NCBI RefSeq assembly: GCF_001870735.1
Contig: NZ_MORL01000019.1
Span: 1-64,000, forward strand
Reading direction: 5' to 3'
Length of the DNA: 64,000 bases
Source: Arsenicibacter rosenii
Lineage (GTDB): Bacteria > Bacteroidota > Bacteroidia > Cytophagales > Spirosomataceae
The notes beneath the pieces are model-generated. The model worked only from the letters and a program-made list of their open reading frames with translations. It searched no databases and was not told where the DNA came from. Shown here piece by piece: positions 1-8,422 of the stretch. The first letter of the stretch is position 1, and each line of letters begins with the position of its first letter. The translations under genes and the position numbers were made by a program.

Positions 1-2
1 CC

Positions 3-93
3 AGGGTATTACCAGTCGCCCGTATTGCGGTTGGAGACCAGGGTATTACCAGTCGACCGTATTGCGTAGGGTATTACCAGTCGACCGTATTGC
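3..93. repeat. Three direct copies of a 26-bp repeat
   Basis: Copies start at 3, 40 and 68, each reading AGGGTATTACCAGTC then G(C/A)CCGTATTGC. They are separated by 11 and 2 bp. The last two copies are identical and the first differs by one base. The array may continue beyond the window edge. The unequal, very short gaps do not fit a CRISPR. It is probably a locally expanded intergenic repeat upstream of the oxidoreductase gene. Confidence 0.8.
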
Positions 94-109
94 TGATTTT
101 ATATGAACA

Positions 110-134
110 GGCGACCACGTGGGGTCGCCCCTAC
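110..134. repeat. Palindromic intergenic repeat (GGCGACC/GGTCGCC type)
   Basis: GGCGACC (110-116) pairs with GGTCGCC (123-129). The following bases GCCCCTAC match, in inverted orientation, the related element at 6126-6155. The element lies just upstream of the chosen start of the oxidoreductase gene. This argues against the longer upstream start at 103, which would translate the repeat. Confidence 0.6.
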
Positions 135-147
135 AACCCTTTCTTTT

Positions 148-1596
148 ATGAACAAGCAGGATGCAACTGCTGATAACACCAGTCGCCGGGATTTTATCAA
201 GGCCTCGACACTGGCCGCTTCGTCGTTTTTTATTGTTCCGCGTCATGTACTGGGTAAAGGCTACATTCCGCCCAGCGACAAGCTTAACATTGCCGGTATT
301 GGTGTCGGAGGCAAGGGCAAAAGCGATCTGGCGTCGTTTGCCAAAAGCCCCAATGTAAACATCGTGGCCCTGTGCGATGTCGATGACCGGCAGGCCGCCG
401 ACTCACGGGCAAAATTCCCGAAAGCAACGTATTACAAGGATTTCCGGGAAATGCTGAGTAAGGAGCGCAAAAACATTGATGCCTGCTCCATTTCGACGCC
501 CGACAACACCCATGCCGTGGCGACGCTGGCGGCCATGCAGCTGGGCAAGCACGTGTATACCCAAAAACCGCTAACCCACGACATTTACGAAGCCCGCGTA
601 TTGGCGCAGGCGGCGAAAAAGTATAAGGTCATTACCCAGATGGGGAATCAGGGCGGGTCGGGCAACGGCGTACGGCGGATGCAGGAGATTTATAATTCCG
701 GCATCATCGGCGACGTGCACAAGGTACTGGCATGGACCAATCGCCCTGTATGGCCGCAGGCAATCCCGACCGAACAGACGTATGAGATTCCGAAAGAGCT
801 GGATTTCGATCTCTGGTTAGGACCGTCGAAGAAGGTGCCTTACAATCAGGCCTATCTGCCATGGAACTGGCGGGGGTGGTGGCCATACGGCACAGGAGCG
901 CTGGGTGATATGGCCTGCCATATTCTGGACCCTGTTTTCCGTATCCTGCCCGTCGACTACCCGAATTCCGTCGAATGTAGTGTCGCCGGTACGTGGACCT
1001 TTACGCTTCGTCCGCAGGATGATAATCCGGACTGGACACCGTTCTCTACCTCAATTCACCTGAACTACCCGCGCAAGGACAACAAGGGGGATATTAAGCT
1101 GAGCTGGTATGACGGGGGCGTGTTGCCCGAGCTACCGGAGGAATTGCTGCCTGGCGAAAGCTTTGGTAATTCGGATGGCGGCGTGCTGTTTATCGGGTCA
1201 AAAGGCAAGCTGATGGCTGACTGCTACGGTGCCAATCCGCGCTTACTGCCTCTGAAAGACAACCAGTATCTGAATATCCCGGAAACCATTGCCCGGGTGC
1301 CTGACGAAGATCACTACCTGCAATGGGTGAATGCCTGTATCGATGGGTATGGCAAAGGAAAAACCAGTTCGCCGTTTGAGTACGCAGCTCCGTTTACGGA
1401 AAGTATCCTGATCGGTAACCTGGCTATCCGTAGCTGGATGCTCCGCGACAACCCGTCGGGCAAGCGGACGGTTGATAAATACAACGGACGTAAAAAGCTC
1501 TATTGGGATGCCGCTAATATGAAGGTGACCAACTACGATCTGGCTAATCAGTACGTCAAACGCGACTACCGCGATGGCTGGAACCTGACGGTGTAG
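148..1596 (+). CDS. Tat-exported Gfo/Idh/MocA family oxidoreductase
   Basis: This is a 482-residue NAD(P)-dependent sugar oxidoreductase-like protein. The N-terminus carries a twin-arginine motif (S-R-R-D-F-I-K, residues 12-18) and a hydrophobic stretch, so export by Tat is expected. A Rossmann glycine motif GIGVGGKG lies at about 50-57. The family EKP-type motif appears as QKP at 139-141. The C-terminal half has the bacterial Gfo/Idh/MocA alpha/beta domain (WRGWWPYGTGALGDMACH). The start at 148 is chosen because the region from 103 is intergenic repeat and the Tat signal sits correctly after 148. The substrate cannot be told: family members act on many sugars and inositols. No pathway partner lies next to it. 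Confidence 0.9.
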   Translation: MNKQDATADNTSRRDFIKASTLAASSFFIVPRHVLGKGYIPPSDKLNIAGIGVGGKGKSDLASFAKSPNVNIVALCDVDDRQAADSRAKFPKATYYKDFREMLSKERKNIDACSISTPDNTHAVATLAAMQLGKHVYTQKPLTHDIYEARVLAQAAKKYKVITQMGNQGGSGNGVRRMQEIYNSGIIGDVHKVLAWTNRPVWPQAIPTEQTYEIPKELDFDLWLGPSKKVPYNQAYLPWNWRGWWPYGTGALGDMACHILDPVFRILPVDYPNSVECSVAGTWTFTLRPQDDNPDWTPFSTSIHLNYPRKDNKGDIKLSWYDGGVLPELPEELLPGESFGNSDGGVLFIGSKGKLMADCYGANPRLLPLKDNQYLNIPETIARVPDEDHYLQWVNACIDGYGKGKTSSPFEYAAPFTESILIGNLAIRSWMLRDNPSGKRTVDKYNGRKKLYWDAANMKVTNYDLANQYVKRDYRDGWNLTV

Positions 1597-1600
1597 CGGG

Positions 1601-1918
1601 CTACAAATAAGGAGCAACGGCTGTTTTGATTGAATCAATAAGTTCTTCGTCCATAAAGCCATACTCGTCAGGAATATCAAGGACAATCACGGACTTGCCG
1701 GCCATTTCATCCGGAAATCGTTGGGTAAGACGTTGTTTGTGGCGTTTTTCCATGACAAATACCAGATCGGCCCAAGTCAGTAATCTGGCCGAAATCCGGA
1801 TACGGGCTGATGGTTCGGTGCCTGCCGAACGAGCCTCATGTACGGGATGATTGCGGAAAATGGCTTCGGCGGTGGGGCTGCGCCACTGGTTGCGGCTACA
1901 AACGAAGAGCAGGTTCAT
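1601..1918 (-). CDS. Small LMW protein-tyrosine-phosphatase-like protein
   Basis: The 105-residue protein starts MNLLFVCSRNQWRSPTAE, giving the phosphatase P-loop CX5R(S) with C7 and R13. It is shorter than classical low-molecular-weight phosphatases (about 150 residues) and resembles the small predicted tyrosine phosphatase family. A DxxD/DP-type acid loop is not obvious; VLDIPDEYGFMDEEL near the C-terminus could supply the general acid. The start at 1918 is chosen because the upstream 22 codons include an inverted repeat and lack conserved features. It converges with the oxidoreductase, the two stops lying 4 bp apart. Substrate unknown. Confidence 0.8.
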   Translation of the reverse strand: MNLLFVCSRNQWRSPTAEAIFRNHPVHEARSAGTEPSARIRISARLLTWADLVFVMEKRHKQRLTQRFPDEMAGKSVIVLDIPDEYGFMDEELIDSIKTAVAPYL

Positions 1919-1938
1919 GAAAGGCTGGTGACGGGAAG

Positions 1939-1987
1939 ATAGTGGTGGCACGGCCAGACGTTTCTGTCCAAGTGGTGCCACCACTAT
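1939..1987. repeat. 13-bp perfect inverted repeat upstream of the phosphatase gene
   Basis: ATAGTGGTGGCAC (1939-1951) is the exact reverse complement of 1975-1987, with a 23-base spacer. It sits between the end of bioB and the start of the phosphatase gene. It could be an operator, the end of bioB transcription or an extragenic palindrome. There is no T-run, so a simple terminator is unlikely. Confidence 0.55.
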
Positions 1988-1998
1988 TTACCTGTAGC

Positions 1999-2015
1999 GC
2001 GGAATGACATTCCGC
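1999..2015. repeat. Short palindrome GCGGAATG-A-CATTCCGC
   Basis: Perfect 8-bp arms around one base, ending just 1 bp before the bioB stop codon (2017-2019, minus). A closely similar palindrome (TGCGGAAT-A-ATTCCGCA) is found at 3121-3137 on the other side of bioB. Possibly a family of small extragenic palindromes. Confidence 0.5.
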
Positions 2016-2016
2016 A

Positions 2017-3015
2017 TTACACATGTACCGGGATTTGTTCGAACTTGACAGGGGCTTCGCCGTTTTTGAACGAAGGGCGCGGCCGGATGTTCAGCGTCTG
2101 GAACAATTGCTTATCGGCATCTTCTTCCGGGTTTGGCGTCGTCAGCAGCTTGTCGCCGGCAAAGATAGAGTTGGCACCCGCCAGGAAACACAGTGCCTGC
2201 TCTTCCGTATTCATCCGGACGCGGCCCGCCGACAGACGAACCATGGCTTTCGGCATAATGATACGCGCGGTGGCAATCATCCGGATCATTTCCCAGACTG
2301 AAACACGCTCCTGATCTTCCAGCGGCGTACCTTCGACCGGTACAAGGGCGTTTACCGGCACCGACTCAGGGTGCTCCGGTAGGGTAGCCAGCGTCAGCAG
2401 CATACCGATCCGGTCTTCCTGCTGTTCGCCCATACCAATAATACCGCCCGAACAGACCGAAATGCCCGCCTTCCGGACACTACCCAGCGTTTCCAACCGG
2501 TCATCGTACGTACGGGTTGTGATAATATCGTCGTAAAATTCTTCGCTTGTGTCAAGATTGTGGTTGTAGGCATACAACCCGGCTTCTTTCAGCTTCTGAG
2601 CCTGCGAATCAGTCAGCATGCCGAGCGTACAGCACACTTCCATCCCCATACCGTTAACGCCTTTCACCATGTCAAGTACCTTGTCGAAGTCGCGGTTGTC
2701 GCGGACTTCGCGCCAGGCGGCACCCATACAAAAGCGGGTACTGCCGGATTCTTTTGCCCGTTGAGCAGCGTCGAGTACTTCATCCACTTCCATGAGCTTG
2801 TGCACCTTGACATTGGTATGATAACGGGCCGCCTGCGGGCAATAGGCGCAGTCTTCAGGGCATCCCCCCGTTTTAACCGACAACAGGGTACACACCTGTA
2901 CTTCCTGCGGATCATGATGTTGCCGATGCACCGTTGCTGCCTGATAAATCAACTCCAGAATCGGCGTATTGTAAATGTCCGTAATCTCCTTGCGGGTCCA
3001 ATCGGTACGAATCAT
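2017..3015 (-). CDS. bioB: Biotin synthase
   Basis: Radical-SAM enzyme that inserts sulfur into dethiobiotin to make biotin. The 332-residue protein has the CX3CX2C cluster motif at C52, C56 and C59 ([12 protein letters not shown]), followed by the BioB features [17 protein letters not shown] and YNHNLDTS, which supplies conserved [2Fe-2S] neighbourhood residues. Length is normal for the family. The start [15 protein letters not shown] at 3015 matches the usual beginning; the upstream 16 codons are ignored. No other bio genes are adjacent, so the pathway is split. A Bacteroidota-type -7 element lies about 90 bp upstream, inside the end of the kinase gene. Confidence 0.96.
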   Translation of the reverse strand: MIRTDWTRKEITDIYNTPILELIYQAATVHRQHHDPQEVQVCTLLSVKTGGCPEDCAYCPQAARYHTNVKVHKLMEVDEVLDAAQRAKESGSTRFCMGAAWREVRDNRDFDKVLDMVKGVNGMGMEVCCTLGMLTDSQAQKLKEAGLYAYNHNLDTSEEFYDDIITTRTYDDRLETLGSVRKAGISVCSGGIIGMGEQQEDRIGMLLTLATLPEHPESVPVNALVPVEGTPLEDQERVSVWEMIRMIATARIIMPKAMVRLSAGRVRMNTEEQALCFLAGANSIFAGDKLLTTPNPEEDADKQLFQTLNIRPRPSFKNGEAPVKFEQIPVHV

Positions 3016-3103
3016 ACTATCAGTGGTTATGCGAGCCAGGCGTTGTGGGAGGAGATAAATCATTCACAACGTTGGAGCTCTGTTTTCTGATCAACTTTAA
3101 CTG

Positions 3104-4600
3104 TCAAATATAGGACTGATTGCGGAATAATTCCGCATGTGCCGACAGGGTTAGTCGTTTACTCCATTCCTCAAAAATCTGCCGGTATTTTGTATGTCGT
3201 TCGGCATCAGGCTGATACGTTTCGCCAAATGTAACTAAACCGGCGGCTTCGTCGAGTGTAGAAACCGTGCCGTTGGCTTTGATTGCCAGCAAAATAGCCC
3301 CGATGGCTCCGCTTTCATTACTGGCATTAAGCCGGACAGGCACACCGGCAATGTCGGCCAGCATCTGCACCCAGAACGCCGACTGTGCAAAACCACCGTT
3401 GGCATGGATCACCTGCGTTGGGTGGGTGTGCGGGGTAAGTAGTTTATTAATACTCCAGAGGTTGAACAAGACCCCTTCCAGCGACGCCCGCAGAAAGTGG
3501 GCCTGCGTGTGATTCCAGTCGACATGCAGGTAGGCGCCACGCACGGCTGCGTCCCACAGTGGTGCACGTTCGCCGTGCAGGTAGGGGTAAAACAGTAACC
3601 CTTCGGCTCCGGCGTCAATGCTGGCGGCCTTTGTCAGAACGGCTTCTGTTTCGGTTTGGGTAAACCGCTCGGCCAGCCATTGCAATACGTTTGCGCCGTT
3701 GTTGGTCGGACCGCCGACAACATAGTAGCCTTCGTCGAGGTAGTAGCAGAACAGCCGTCCCTGCTTGTCGCGCAATGGATGACGGACGGTCTGGCGGATA
3801 GCACCGCTCGTACCGATGGTAAGGGTGGTGGTGCCGGTCGGGATGGCACCGGCCCCGAGATTGGCCAGGCAGCCGTCTGAGGCGCCGATCAGCAGCGAGA
3901 CCTCGCCCGTCAATGGCAACGCATTATCAATAACCGATGGCACAAACGGGCGCTGATGCGTAGTTGGCACCAGTCTGGACAGCTGGCTGGTATGGATACC
4001 GGCTACGGAAAGAGCCAGATCGCTCCATTGCTTATGCTCGGGGTCGAACAGGCCGGTGGCATTGGCGATGGAATAATCAATTTCATATTCGCCCGTAAGC
4101 CGGAACCAGAGGTACTCCTTGATCGAAATAAAGCGGGCCGCCTGATGCAGCAGGTCCGGCTGATGATGCCGCCAGTAAGCCAGTTTACACAGCGGAATCA
4201 TCGGGTGAACCGGCACACCGGTCTGGTGATAAATGGCCTGACCCAGCGCCGCCTGTTCTGTCTTGAGCGTATGTGCCTCTTCCTCGGCCCGGTTGTCTGA
4301 CCAGATAACGGCGTTAGTGATTGGTTTCCCCTCGCCGTCAACCGCCATGATGCTGTGCATTGCCGTACTGAACGCAATGGTCTGAACAGGCTGCCGGTTT
4401 TCCAGCTGACCGATCAGTTCTTTAAATACCGTTACGAACGCATCCCAGATTTCGGTCGGGGACTGTTCGCACTGGTTAGGTTCCGGATAATACGTCGTTA
4501 TTGGCGTTGAGGCTGAACCGACAAGCTGATCAGTGGCAGGGTCATAGGCCAGTATTTTAACGTTAGTTGTGCCAATGTCGGCACCAAGGATATAGGCCAT
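3104..4600 (-). CDS. FGGY-family carbohydrate kinase, gluconokinase-like
   Basis: A 498-residue ATP-dependent sugar kinase. The N-terminal FGGY fold shows the phosphate-binding GADIGTTNVK at about 6-15. The C-terminal half shows GTTTLTIGTSGA, GERAPLWDAAVRG and NGGFAQSAFWVQMLADI, the last being the FGGY signature that binds nucleotide. The segment DYSIANATGLFD is close to gluconate kinases of this family, but xylulokinase or another kinase is not excluded. The gene lies directly upstream of bioB with an 88-bp gap from its stop to the bioB start. It is preceded by the terminator at 4622-4654, so its promoter should lie in the short 4601-4621 stretch or further upstream. Confidence 0.87.
   Translation of the reverse strand: MAYILGADIGTTNVKILAYDPATDQLVGSASTPITTYYPEPNQCEQSPTEIWDAFVTVFKELIGQLENRQPVQTIAFSTAMHSIMAVDGEGKPITNAVIWSDNRAEEEAHTLKTEQAALGQAIYHQTGVPVHPMIPLCKLAYWRHHQPDLLHQAARFISIKEYLWFRLTGEYEIDYSIANATGLFDPEHKQWSDLALSVAGIHTSQLSRLVPTTHQRPFVPSVIDNALPLTGEVSLLIGASDGCLANLGAGAIPTGTTTLTIGTSGAIRQTVRHPLRDKQGRLFCYYLDEGYYVVGGPTNNGANVLQWLAERFTQTETEAVLTKAASIDAGAEGLLFYPYLHGERAPLWDAAVRGAYLHVDWNHTQAHFLRASLEGVLFNLWSINKLLTPHTHPTQVIHANGGFAQSAFWVQMLADIAGVPVRLNASNESGAIGAILLAIKANGTVSTLDEAAGLVTFGETYQPDAERHTKYRQIFEEWSKRLTLSAHAELFRNQSYI
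3105..3137 (-). promoter_or_regulatory. Candidate bioB promoter with adjacent palindrome
   Basis: On the minus strand 3112-3105 reads TATATTTG, an exact TAnnTTTG -7 element. The palindrome TGCGGAAT-A-ATTCCGCA (3121-3137) begins 8 bp upstream of it, where a repressor could cover the spacer. No -33 TTTG is seen. The element overlaps the last codons of the upstream kinase gene. Confidence 0.5.
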
Positions 4601-4621
4601 CGAAGGAAAAGGGTAAAAAAA

Positions 4622-4654
4622 AACTTCCCGAATGCGGTAAACAGTCGGGAAGTT
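4622..4654 (-). terminator. Rho-independent terminator after the beta-propeller gene
   Basis: AACTTCCCGA (4622-4631) pairs perfectly with TCGGGAAGTT (4645-4654). Read on the minus strand, the hairpin is followed by a run of nine T residues, as expected for an intrinsic terminator of the gene ending at 4685. Confidence 0.85.
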
Positions 4655-4684
4655 ACAGGATGTCAGGTAAGTTTGAAAAAAAAA

Positions 4685-5965
4685 CTAGTAAATCACGCGC
4701 AGTGCATGGGCGCCGCGTGTCAGAGCAACACGGCCGGGCTGTTTCGCCAGTGCCGGTTTATCGCCTTTCGTTACGGTCCAGAACTCGATACCGCCGTTGC
4801 GGTTGCCATAGTCGAGGTACTCGCTGACGGCTACAGCAATGGCACTGCCATCGCGGTCGAACTCAACACTTTGCGGCAGCACGCCTTCAAACGGATATTC
4901 ATTGCCTAAGGTCAGTTTCCCGTCTTTCGCCAGCGAATAAATACCCACTGTGCTTTTGCCGGCTCCGGCAGTACCGAACGGGGCATACGACTGGCCGGCA
5001 GATACGACGGCAACCATCGATCCGTCGGGGCTGACCGCTACCGCTTCCGGGGCTTCCGGGGTAGCCGCCTGGGCAACGATTTTGTGCTCACCCGCGGTAT
5101 CTTCCGTACTGAACTGAACGACAAATACCTCACCGGCACCGGTTCCACCAGCACCTAACGCTTTCTTGCCGTCCGGAATAATGAAGAAGCTGCCGTCCGG
5201 CGTAAACTTACCTGAACCCGGCATGGCACCCACTTTCACCGGCTTGCCATGAGCAATAACATATGGCTTTTTGGTTTTCTCGTCAATGGCATATTTCAGC
5301 AGACCGACTTCACCGGTTGCACCGATGGTGTAAGCAGCGAACTGACCACCCGGGTGGAAAACGAGGTCCGTGATTTGTTGGCCCTGCGTCGGTGAGGCGG
5401 CAACCAGCACCCGGGTCGGCTTACCCGTTGCGTCGATATCAATGATTTTAATTTCTTTGCCCGCGTCGTTGGAGGCTACCAGCATCGTGCTGCCCTGTGG
5501 GTTCAGCGTGACGGCCGAAAGCGACGGACCCGTCGGGAATTTAAACTTAACGGCAGGCTTGGCGCCGCTCAGGTCAACAACGAACATGGCGTTGGTCGCC
5601 GGAAAATCGGCGATACCGTTTTTGAGCGAGGGTAAGCTGTCAGATACTTGTCCGCGACCTTCAAGGACAAATGCCAGCTTGCCATTATTGGTAATGGCAA
5701 TGGTTTTGTCTGAAAGGGTCATTGAGTTAGAAACGAGGGCGGTGTTAATGTTTTGTCCGTTCCGGTTGAGGGGGAACTGGATCAGCGTTAAGGCATCACG
5801 CGTGCCTTTATCTTTGTACAGGTTACCGTCTACCAGCGCAGAGGCGGCCATGTCGGCATCCGACACCGCTACAATTCCTTTTGCCGCAAATTGAATAGGG
5901 GCTTGCTGGGCAAATGCTGCCCCGGCCAGCATAGATAAAGCAATCGTTAAATTTTGTTTTTTCAT
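4685..5965 (-). CDS. Secreted WD40/YVTN-like beta-propeller protein
   Basis: The 426-residue protein begins MKKQNLTIALSMLAGAAFAQQ, a clear Sec signal peptide. Repeated blades follow, with phrases such as LNPQGSTMLVASND, FHPGGQFAAYT, FTPDGSFFIIPDG, VSPDGSMVAVVSAG and FDRDGSAIAVAVSEY. This pattern is typical of YVTN/lactonase-like seven-bladed propellers. No catalytic residues can be assigned, so it may bind a ligand rather than catalyse a reaction. The start at 5965 is chosen because the preceding 17 codons lack signal character. A -7 element (6014-6021) lies about 50 bp upstream and an intrinsic terminator follows. It seems to be a single-gene transcript. Confidence 0.85.
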   Translation of the reverse strand: MKKQNLTIALSMLAGAAFAQQAPIQFAAKGIVAVSDADMAASALVDGNLYKDKGTRDALTLIQFPLNRNGQNINTALVSNSMTLSDKTIAITNNGKLAFVLEGRGQVSDSLPSLKNGIADFPATNAMFVVDLSGAKPAVKFKFPTGPSLSAVTLNPQGSTMLVASNDAGKEIKIIDIDATGKPTRVLVAASPTQGQQITDLVFHPGGQFAAYTIGATGEVGLLKYAIDEKTKKPYVIAHGKPVKVGAMPGSGKFTPDGSFFIIPDGKKALGAGGTGAGEVFVVQFSTEDTAGEHKIVAQAATPEAPEAVAVSPDGSMVAVVSAGQSYAPFGTAGAGKSTVGIYSLAKDGKLTLGNEYPFEGVLPQSVEFDRDGSAIAVAVSEYLDYGNRNGGIEFWTVTKGDKPALAKQPGRVALTRGAHALRVIY

Positions 5966-6013
5966 GCGTCTTTGGCTATAGATTTTTGTATACCGATGGT
6001 TTTGGTAGTCTTG

Positions 6014-6021
6014 CAAAAATA
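6014..6021 (-). promoter_or_regulatory. -7 element of the beta-propeller gene
   Basis: Minus strand reads TATTTTTG, an exact TAnnTTTG match, 49 bp upstream of the start codon. No clear -33 TTTG is seen 19-21 bp further upstream. Confidence 0.5.
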
Positions 6022-6125
6022 AGCCAGATGCGTAATTTTCCTACTGTAAGAGGGTATTAAATAGCGAAAATCTTGCGTAACGTAAGAGTAATACAAAATC
6101 GTATTTGGTTATCAATAAATTGTAC

Positions 6126-6155
6126 GGTCGCCCCCATATGTTTGTAGGGGCGACC
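6126..6155. repeat. Palindromic intergenic repeat (GGTCGCCCC/GGGGCGACC)
   Basis: Nine-bp perfect arms at 6126-6134 and 6147-6155. The right arm and its flank GTAGGGGCGACCCCATGTG match the element at 110-134 in opposite orientation with one mismatch. This indicates an interspersed short repeat family. Confidence 0.65.
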
Positions 6156-6160
6156 CCATG

Positions 6161-6208
6161 TGATTACCCGTTGATCGTGATTACCCGTTGATCGTGATTA
6201 CCCGTTGA
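6161..6208. repeat. 17-bp tandem repeat overlapping the regulator stop codon
   Basis: TGATTACCCGTTGATCG is repeated at 6161 and 6178, with a third partial copy from 6195. The third copy contains the stop codon and last codons of the response regulator (minus strand AAC GGG TAA). The array therefore looks like tandem duplication of the 3' end of that gene. Confidence 0.8.
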
Positions 6209-6905
6209 GCCGTAGCCGGAAGCCAACGCCATGCAGATTTTCAATCCGGATGGCGGGGTCTATAGCGAGGCGTTTGCGAAGGCGGGAAATAAATACATCC
6301 AGACTACGGCCCATAAAATAATCATCATCTCCCCAGATTGCCTTCAGAATATCATCGCGGCGGATCAGCTCATTGGGGCGGTCGATCAGATAGGTCAGCA
6401 CTTCAGCCTCCCGTTGGGTCAGCGTCTGTAACTGACCCTGATACGACAGAACCCCCTCGGCCATATTATACCCAAAGGCACCCACCTGCCGCAGTGTCGT
6501 ACTGGCCGATGCCGGTTTCGGCGTGGCCTGCTGGCTGGCACTGCGCCGCAGAAATACATTGATTTTCAGTAATAACTCTTCCACGCTGAATGGTTTGCCG
6601 AGATAGTCATCGGCCCCGAGCCGGAGGCCGTGCAGGCGGTTGTCGCGGTCTGCGAGGGCACTCAGAAATAAAATCGGTACCTGCATATCCTGTTGCCGGA
6701 TGTGTTGGGCGACTGAAAAACCATCGCACTGCGGTAGCATGACATCGAGCAGACAGACATCGAACTGTCCGGGCTTGTAGATCGCTTTGGCCTCATCACC
6801 CGTAGTGCAATGCGTAACGGCGTATTCTGCCATTTCGAGGTTGTCTCTGGTCACAAAGCTCAGGTTCACATCATCTTCAACGTAAAGGATATGGGCTTTC
6901 GGCAT
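6198..6905 (-). CDS. OmpR/PhoB-family response regulator
   Basis: A 235-residue DNA-binding response regulator. The receiver domain has D11-D12, the phosphorylation site D54 (CLLDVMLP) and K104 (GKPF). A winged-helix effector domain follows from about residue 140, with LTQREAEVLTYL and the recognition part RSLDVFISRLRKRL, ending GVGFRL. The start MPKAHILYVEDD at 6905 is chosen; longer upstream starts add a non-conserved serine/arginine-rich stretch. It follows its histidine kinase in the same direction with a 94-bp gap. The four TTAACA-like repeats at 8423-8460 are its most likely target. Its last codons lie in a tandem repeat. Confidence 0.93.
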   Translation of the reverse strand: MPKAHILYVEDDVNLSFVTRDNLEMAEYAVTHCTTGDEAKAIYKPGQFDVCLLDVMLPQCDGFSVAQHIRQQDMQVPILFLSALADRDNRLHGLRLGADDYLGKPFSVEELLLKINVFLRRSASQQATPKPASASTTLRQVGAFGYNMAEGVLSYQGQLQTLTQREAEVLTYLIDRPNELIRRDDILKAIWGDDDYFMGRSLDVFISRLRKRLAIDPAIRIENLHGVGFRLRLNG

Positions 6906-6999
6906 AGGTTTGATACTGGACGTTTGATAACTCAATACGGGATGCTTAATACTGATGGTTCTGGTTGTTGCCGGGTTAGAGGTGGCAACGGTTGCTCTT

Positions 7000-8298
7000 T
7001 CACTCCATCGCTCGTTCACTTTCTCGCTCTTTGGCTCTCTGCTCTCCGGCCATAACCGGACAGGTGATGACAAAGCAGCTACCGCGGCCAACGGCGCTGT
7101 CGAGCCGGATCTGCCAGCGGTGGGCTTTTATGATCTTCCGGACGTAATAAAGGCCGAGGCCGAACCCTTTGGCATTATGTACATTACCGGTCGGGACGCG
7201 GAAAAACTGACGGAAAACGGCTTTATGGTGCTCAGGTGCAATGCCGATGCCATTGTCCTGCACCGACCAGACGAGCTTCCCTTCGCGGTTTTGGGTCCGG
7301 ATCAGAATATCGGGTTTACCGTTTGTGTACTTGACGGCATTGTCAATCAGGTTATGAATGACATTGTCGAGATGATAGCGGTCGGCATAGATAAACGGCA
7401 CATCTGCCTGCAAATCAAGGGTCAGGCTGGCCGAATAAGAGCCGGAGGCCTCCGTCAGGACCGTATGCAGGTTTTGTTCACTACAGGATAAACTAAACTG
7501 CCCCTTCGCCTGGCTGTTGTGCTCCGAGCGGGCCAGTTGTAAGACATTGTTTACCTGCTTCTGCAACCGCTGACTTTCTTCTTTCAGAATCCGGACATAC
7601 TGCCCGAAGCGCTCCGGCTGGTGGCGGATGGCATCCTGCTGCAACACATCGGCCGCAATCCGGATGGTTGAAACGGGGGTCTGGAGCTCGTGCGTGATGT
7701 TGTTGATAAAATCACGCTGCACTTCCGTTAACCGGCGTTGCCTCAGGACAATGTTGAGGGTATAACCGAAAATAACCACCAGCAGCAGAACGGCCGCCGT
7801 CGACCAGATCCAGCCGTCGAGCTGTTCGACCACATAGCCGGTCTGCTTCGGAAACCGGATCCCGAAATAGTAGGTAAATCCCGAAAACTTCGGCATGTGG
7901 CACATCGGTTTGCCGGGTGTACCCGTTGCTACGTAATCGCCGTATACCATCTGATCCGACGAACAGTCGTAAATCCCGTATTCGAAGTCGGTTATCAGGT
8001 TGTGTTTACGGAGCGAAGTCTGAATGAACGTCTCCAGCGTTACCGGGTCAATCGGCGAATCGGTATTGACAATAAAATAATCGGACGACAACTGCTTAAC
8101 CGCATACCGGTTAAGCATGACGTGATTGAAACGGGCCACCTGCATGGCTACTTCCTGTAGGGCGATAAAGGCAGTTTGCCGGAACTGGCGTTCCCGTAGG
8201 GCGTATGCTTTCCGGACCCAGACCGCCTGGATGGTCAGGATACCGATAATGGATACAACAGAAAGCGCTACAAGGACGCGTATGACAGACCGGGACAT
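7000..8298 (-). CDS. Membrane sensor histidine kinase
   Basis: A 432-residue kinase. It has two membrane segments (about 7-28 and 164-186) flanking an extracytoplasmic sensor of about 130 residues, and no visible HAMP domain between TM2 and the HisKA domain. H203 in NNITHELQTPVS is the phosphoacceptor. The ATPase domain has N-box NLIDNAVKYTN, DNGIGI, and GFGLGLYYV. The C-terminal tail after VITCPVMA is charged and low in complexity (KERESERAME) and is probably not functional. It forms a two-component pair with the regulator downstream and is divergent from the DUF1573 gene. The signal sensed is unknown. Confidence 0.93.
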   Translation of the reverse strand: MSRSVIRVLVALSVVSIIGILTIQAVWVRKAYALRERQFRQTAFIALQEVAMQVARFNHVMLNRYAVKQLSSDYFIVNTDSPIDPVTLETFIQTSLRKHNLITDFEYGIYDCSSDQMVYGDYVATGTPGKPMCHMPKFSGFTYYFGIRFPKQTGYVVEQLDGWIWSTAAVLLLVVIFGYTLNIVLRQRRLTEVQRDFINNITHELQTPVSTIRIAADVLQQDAIRHQPERFGQYVRILKEESQRLQKQVNNVLQLARSEHNSQAKGQFSLSCSEQNLHTVLTEASGSYSASLTLDLQADVPFIYADRYHLDNVIHNLIDNAVKYTNGKPDILIRTQNREGKLVWSVQDNGIGIAPEHHKAVFRQFFRVPTGNVHNAKGFGLGLYYVRKIIKAHRWQIRLDSAVGRGSCFVITCPVMAGEQRAKERESERAME

Positions 8299-8422
8299 GT
8301 ATAAATGACTGATTATAGATAATACAGATTCATATAACTAAGGTAGTGTTCAGGAACGGGTAATACAAAATAACCCAAAGCGCCGGTCATTCACAATCGG
8401 GCTATGGATTCAGCTTCAGGCA

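Noticed and set aside
3-93. Possible CRISPR array
   Set aside because: Only three copies with gaps of 11 and 2 bp; spacers of normal size and cas genes are absent.
6955-7491. Plus-strand ORF across the histidine kinase/regulator junction
   Set aside because: Antisense to both genes; low-complexity composition.
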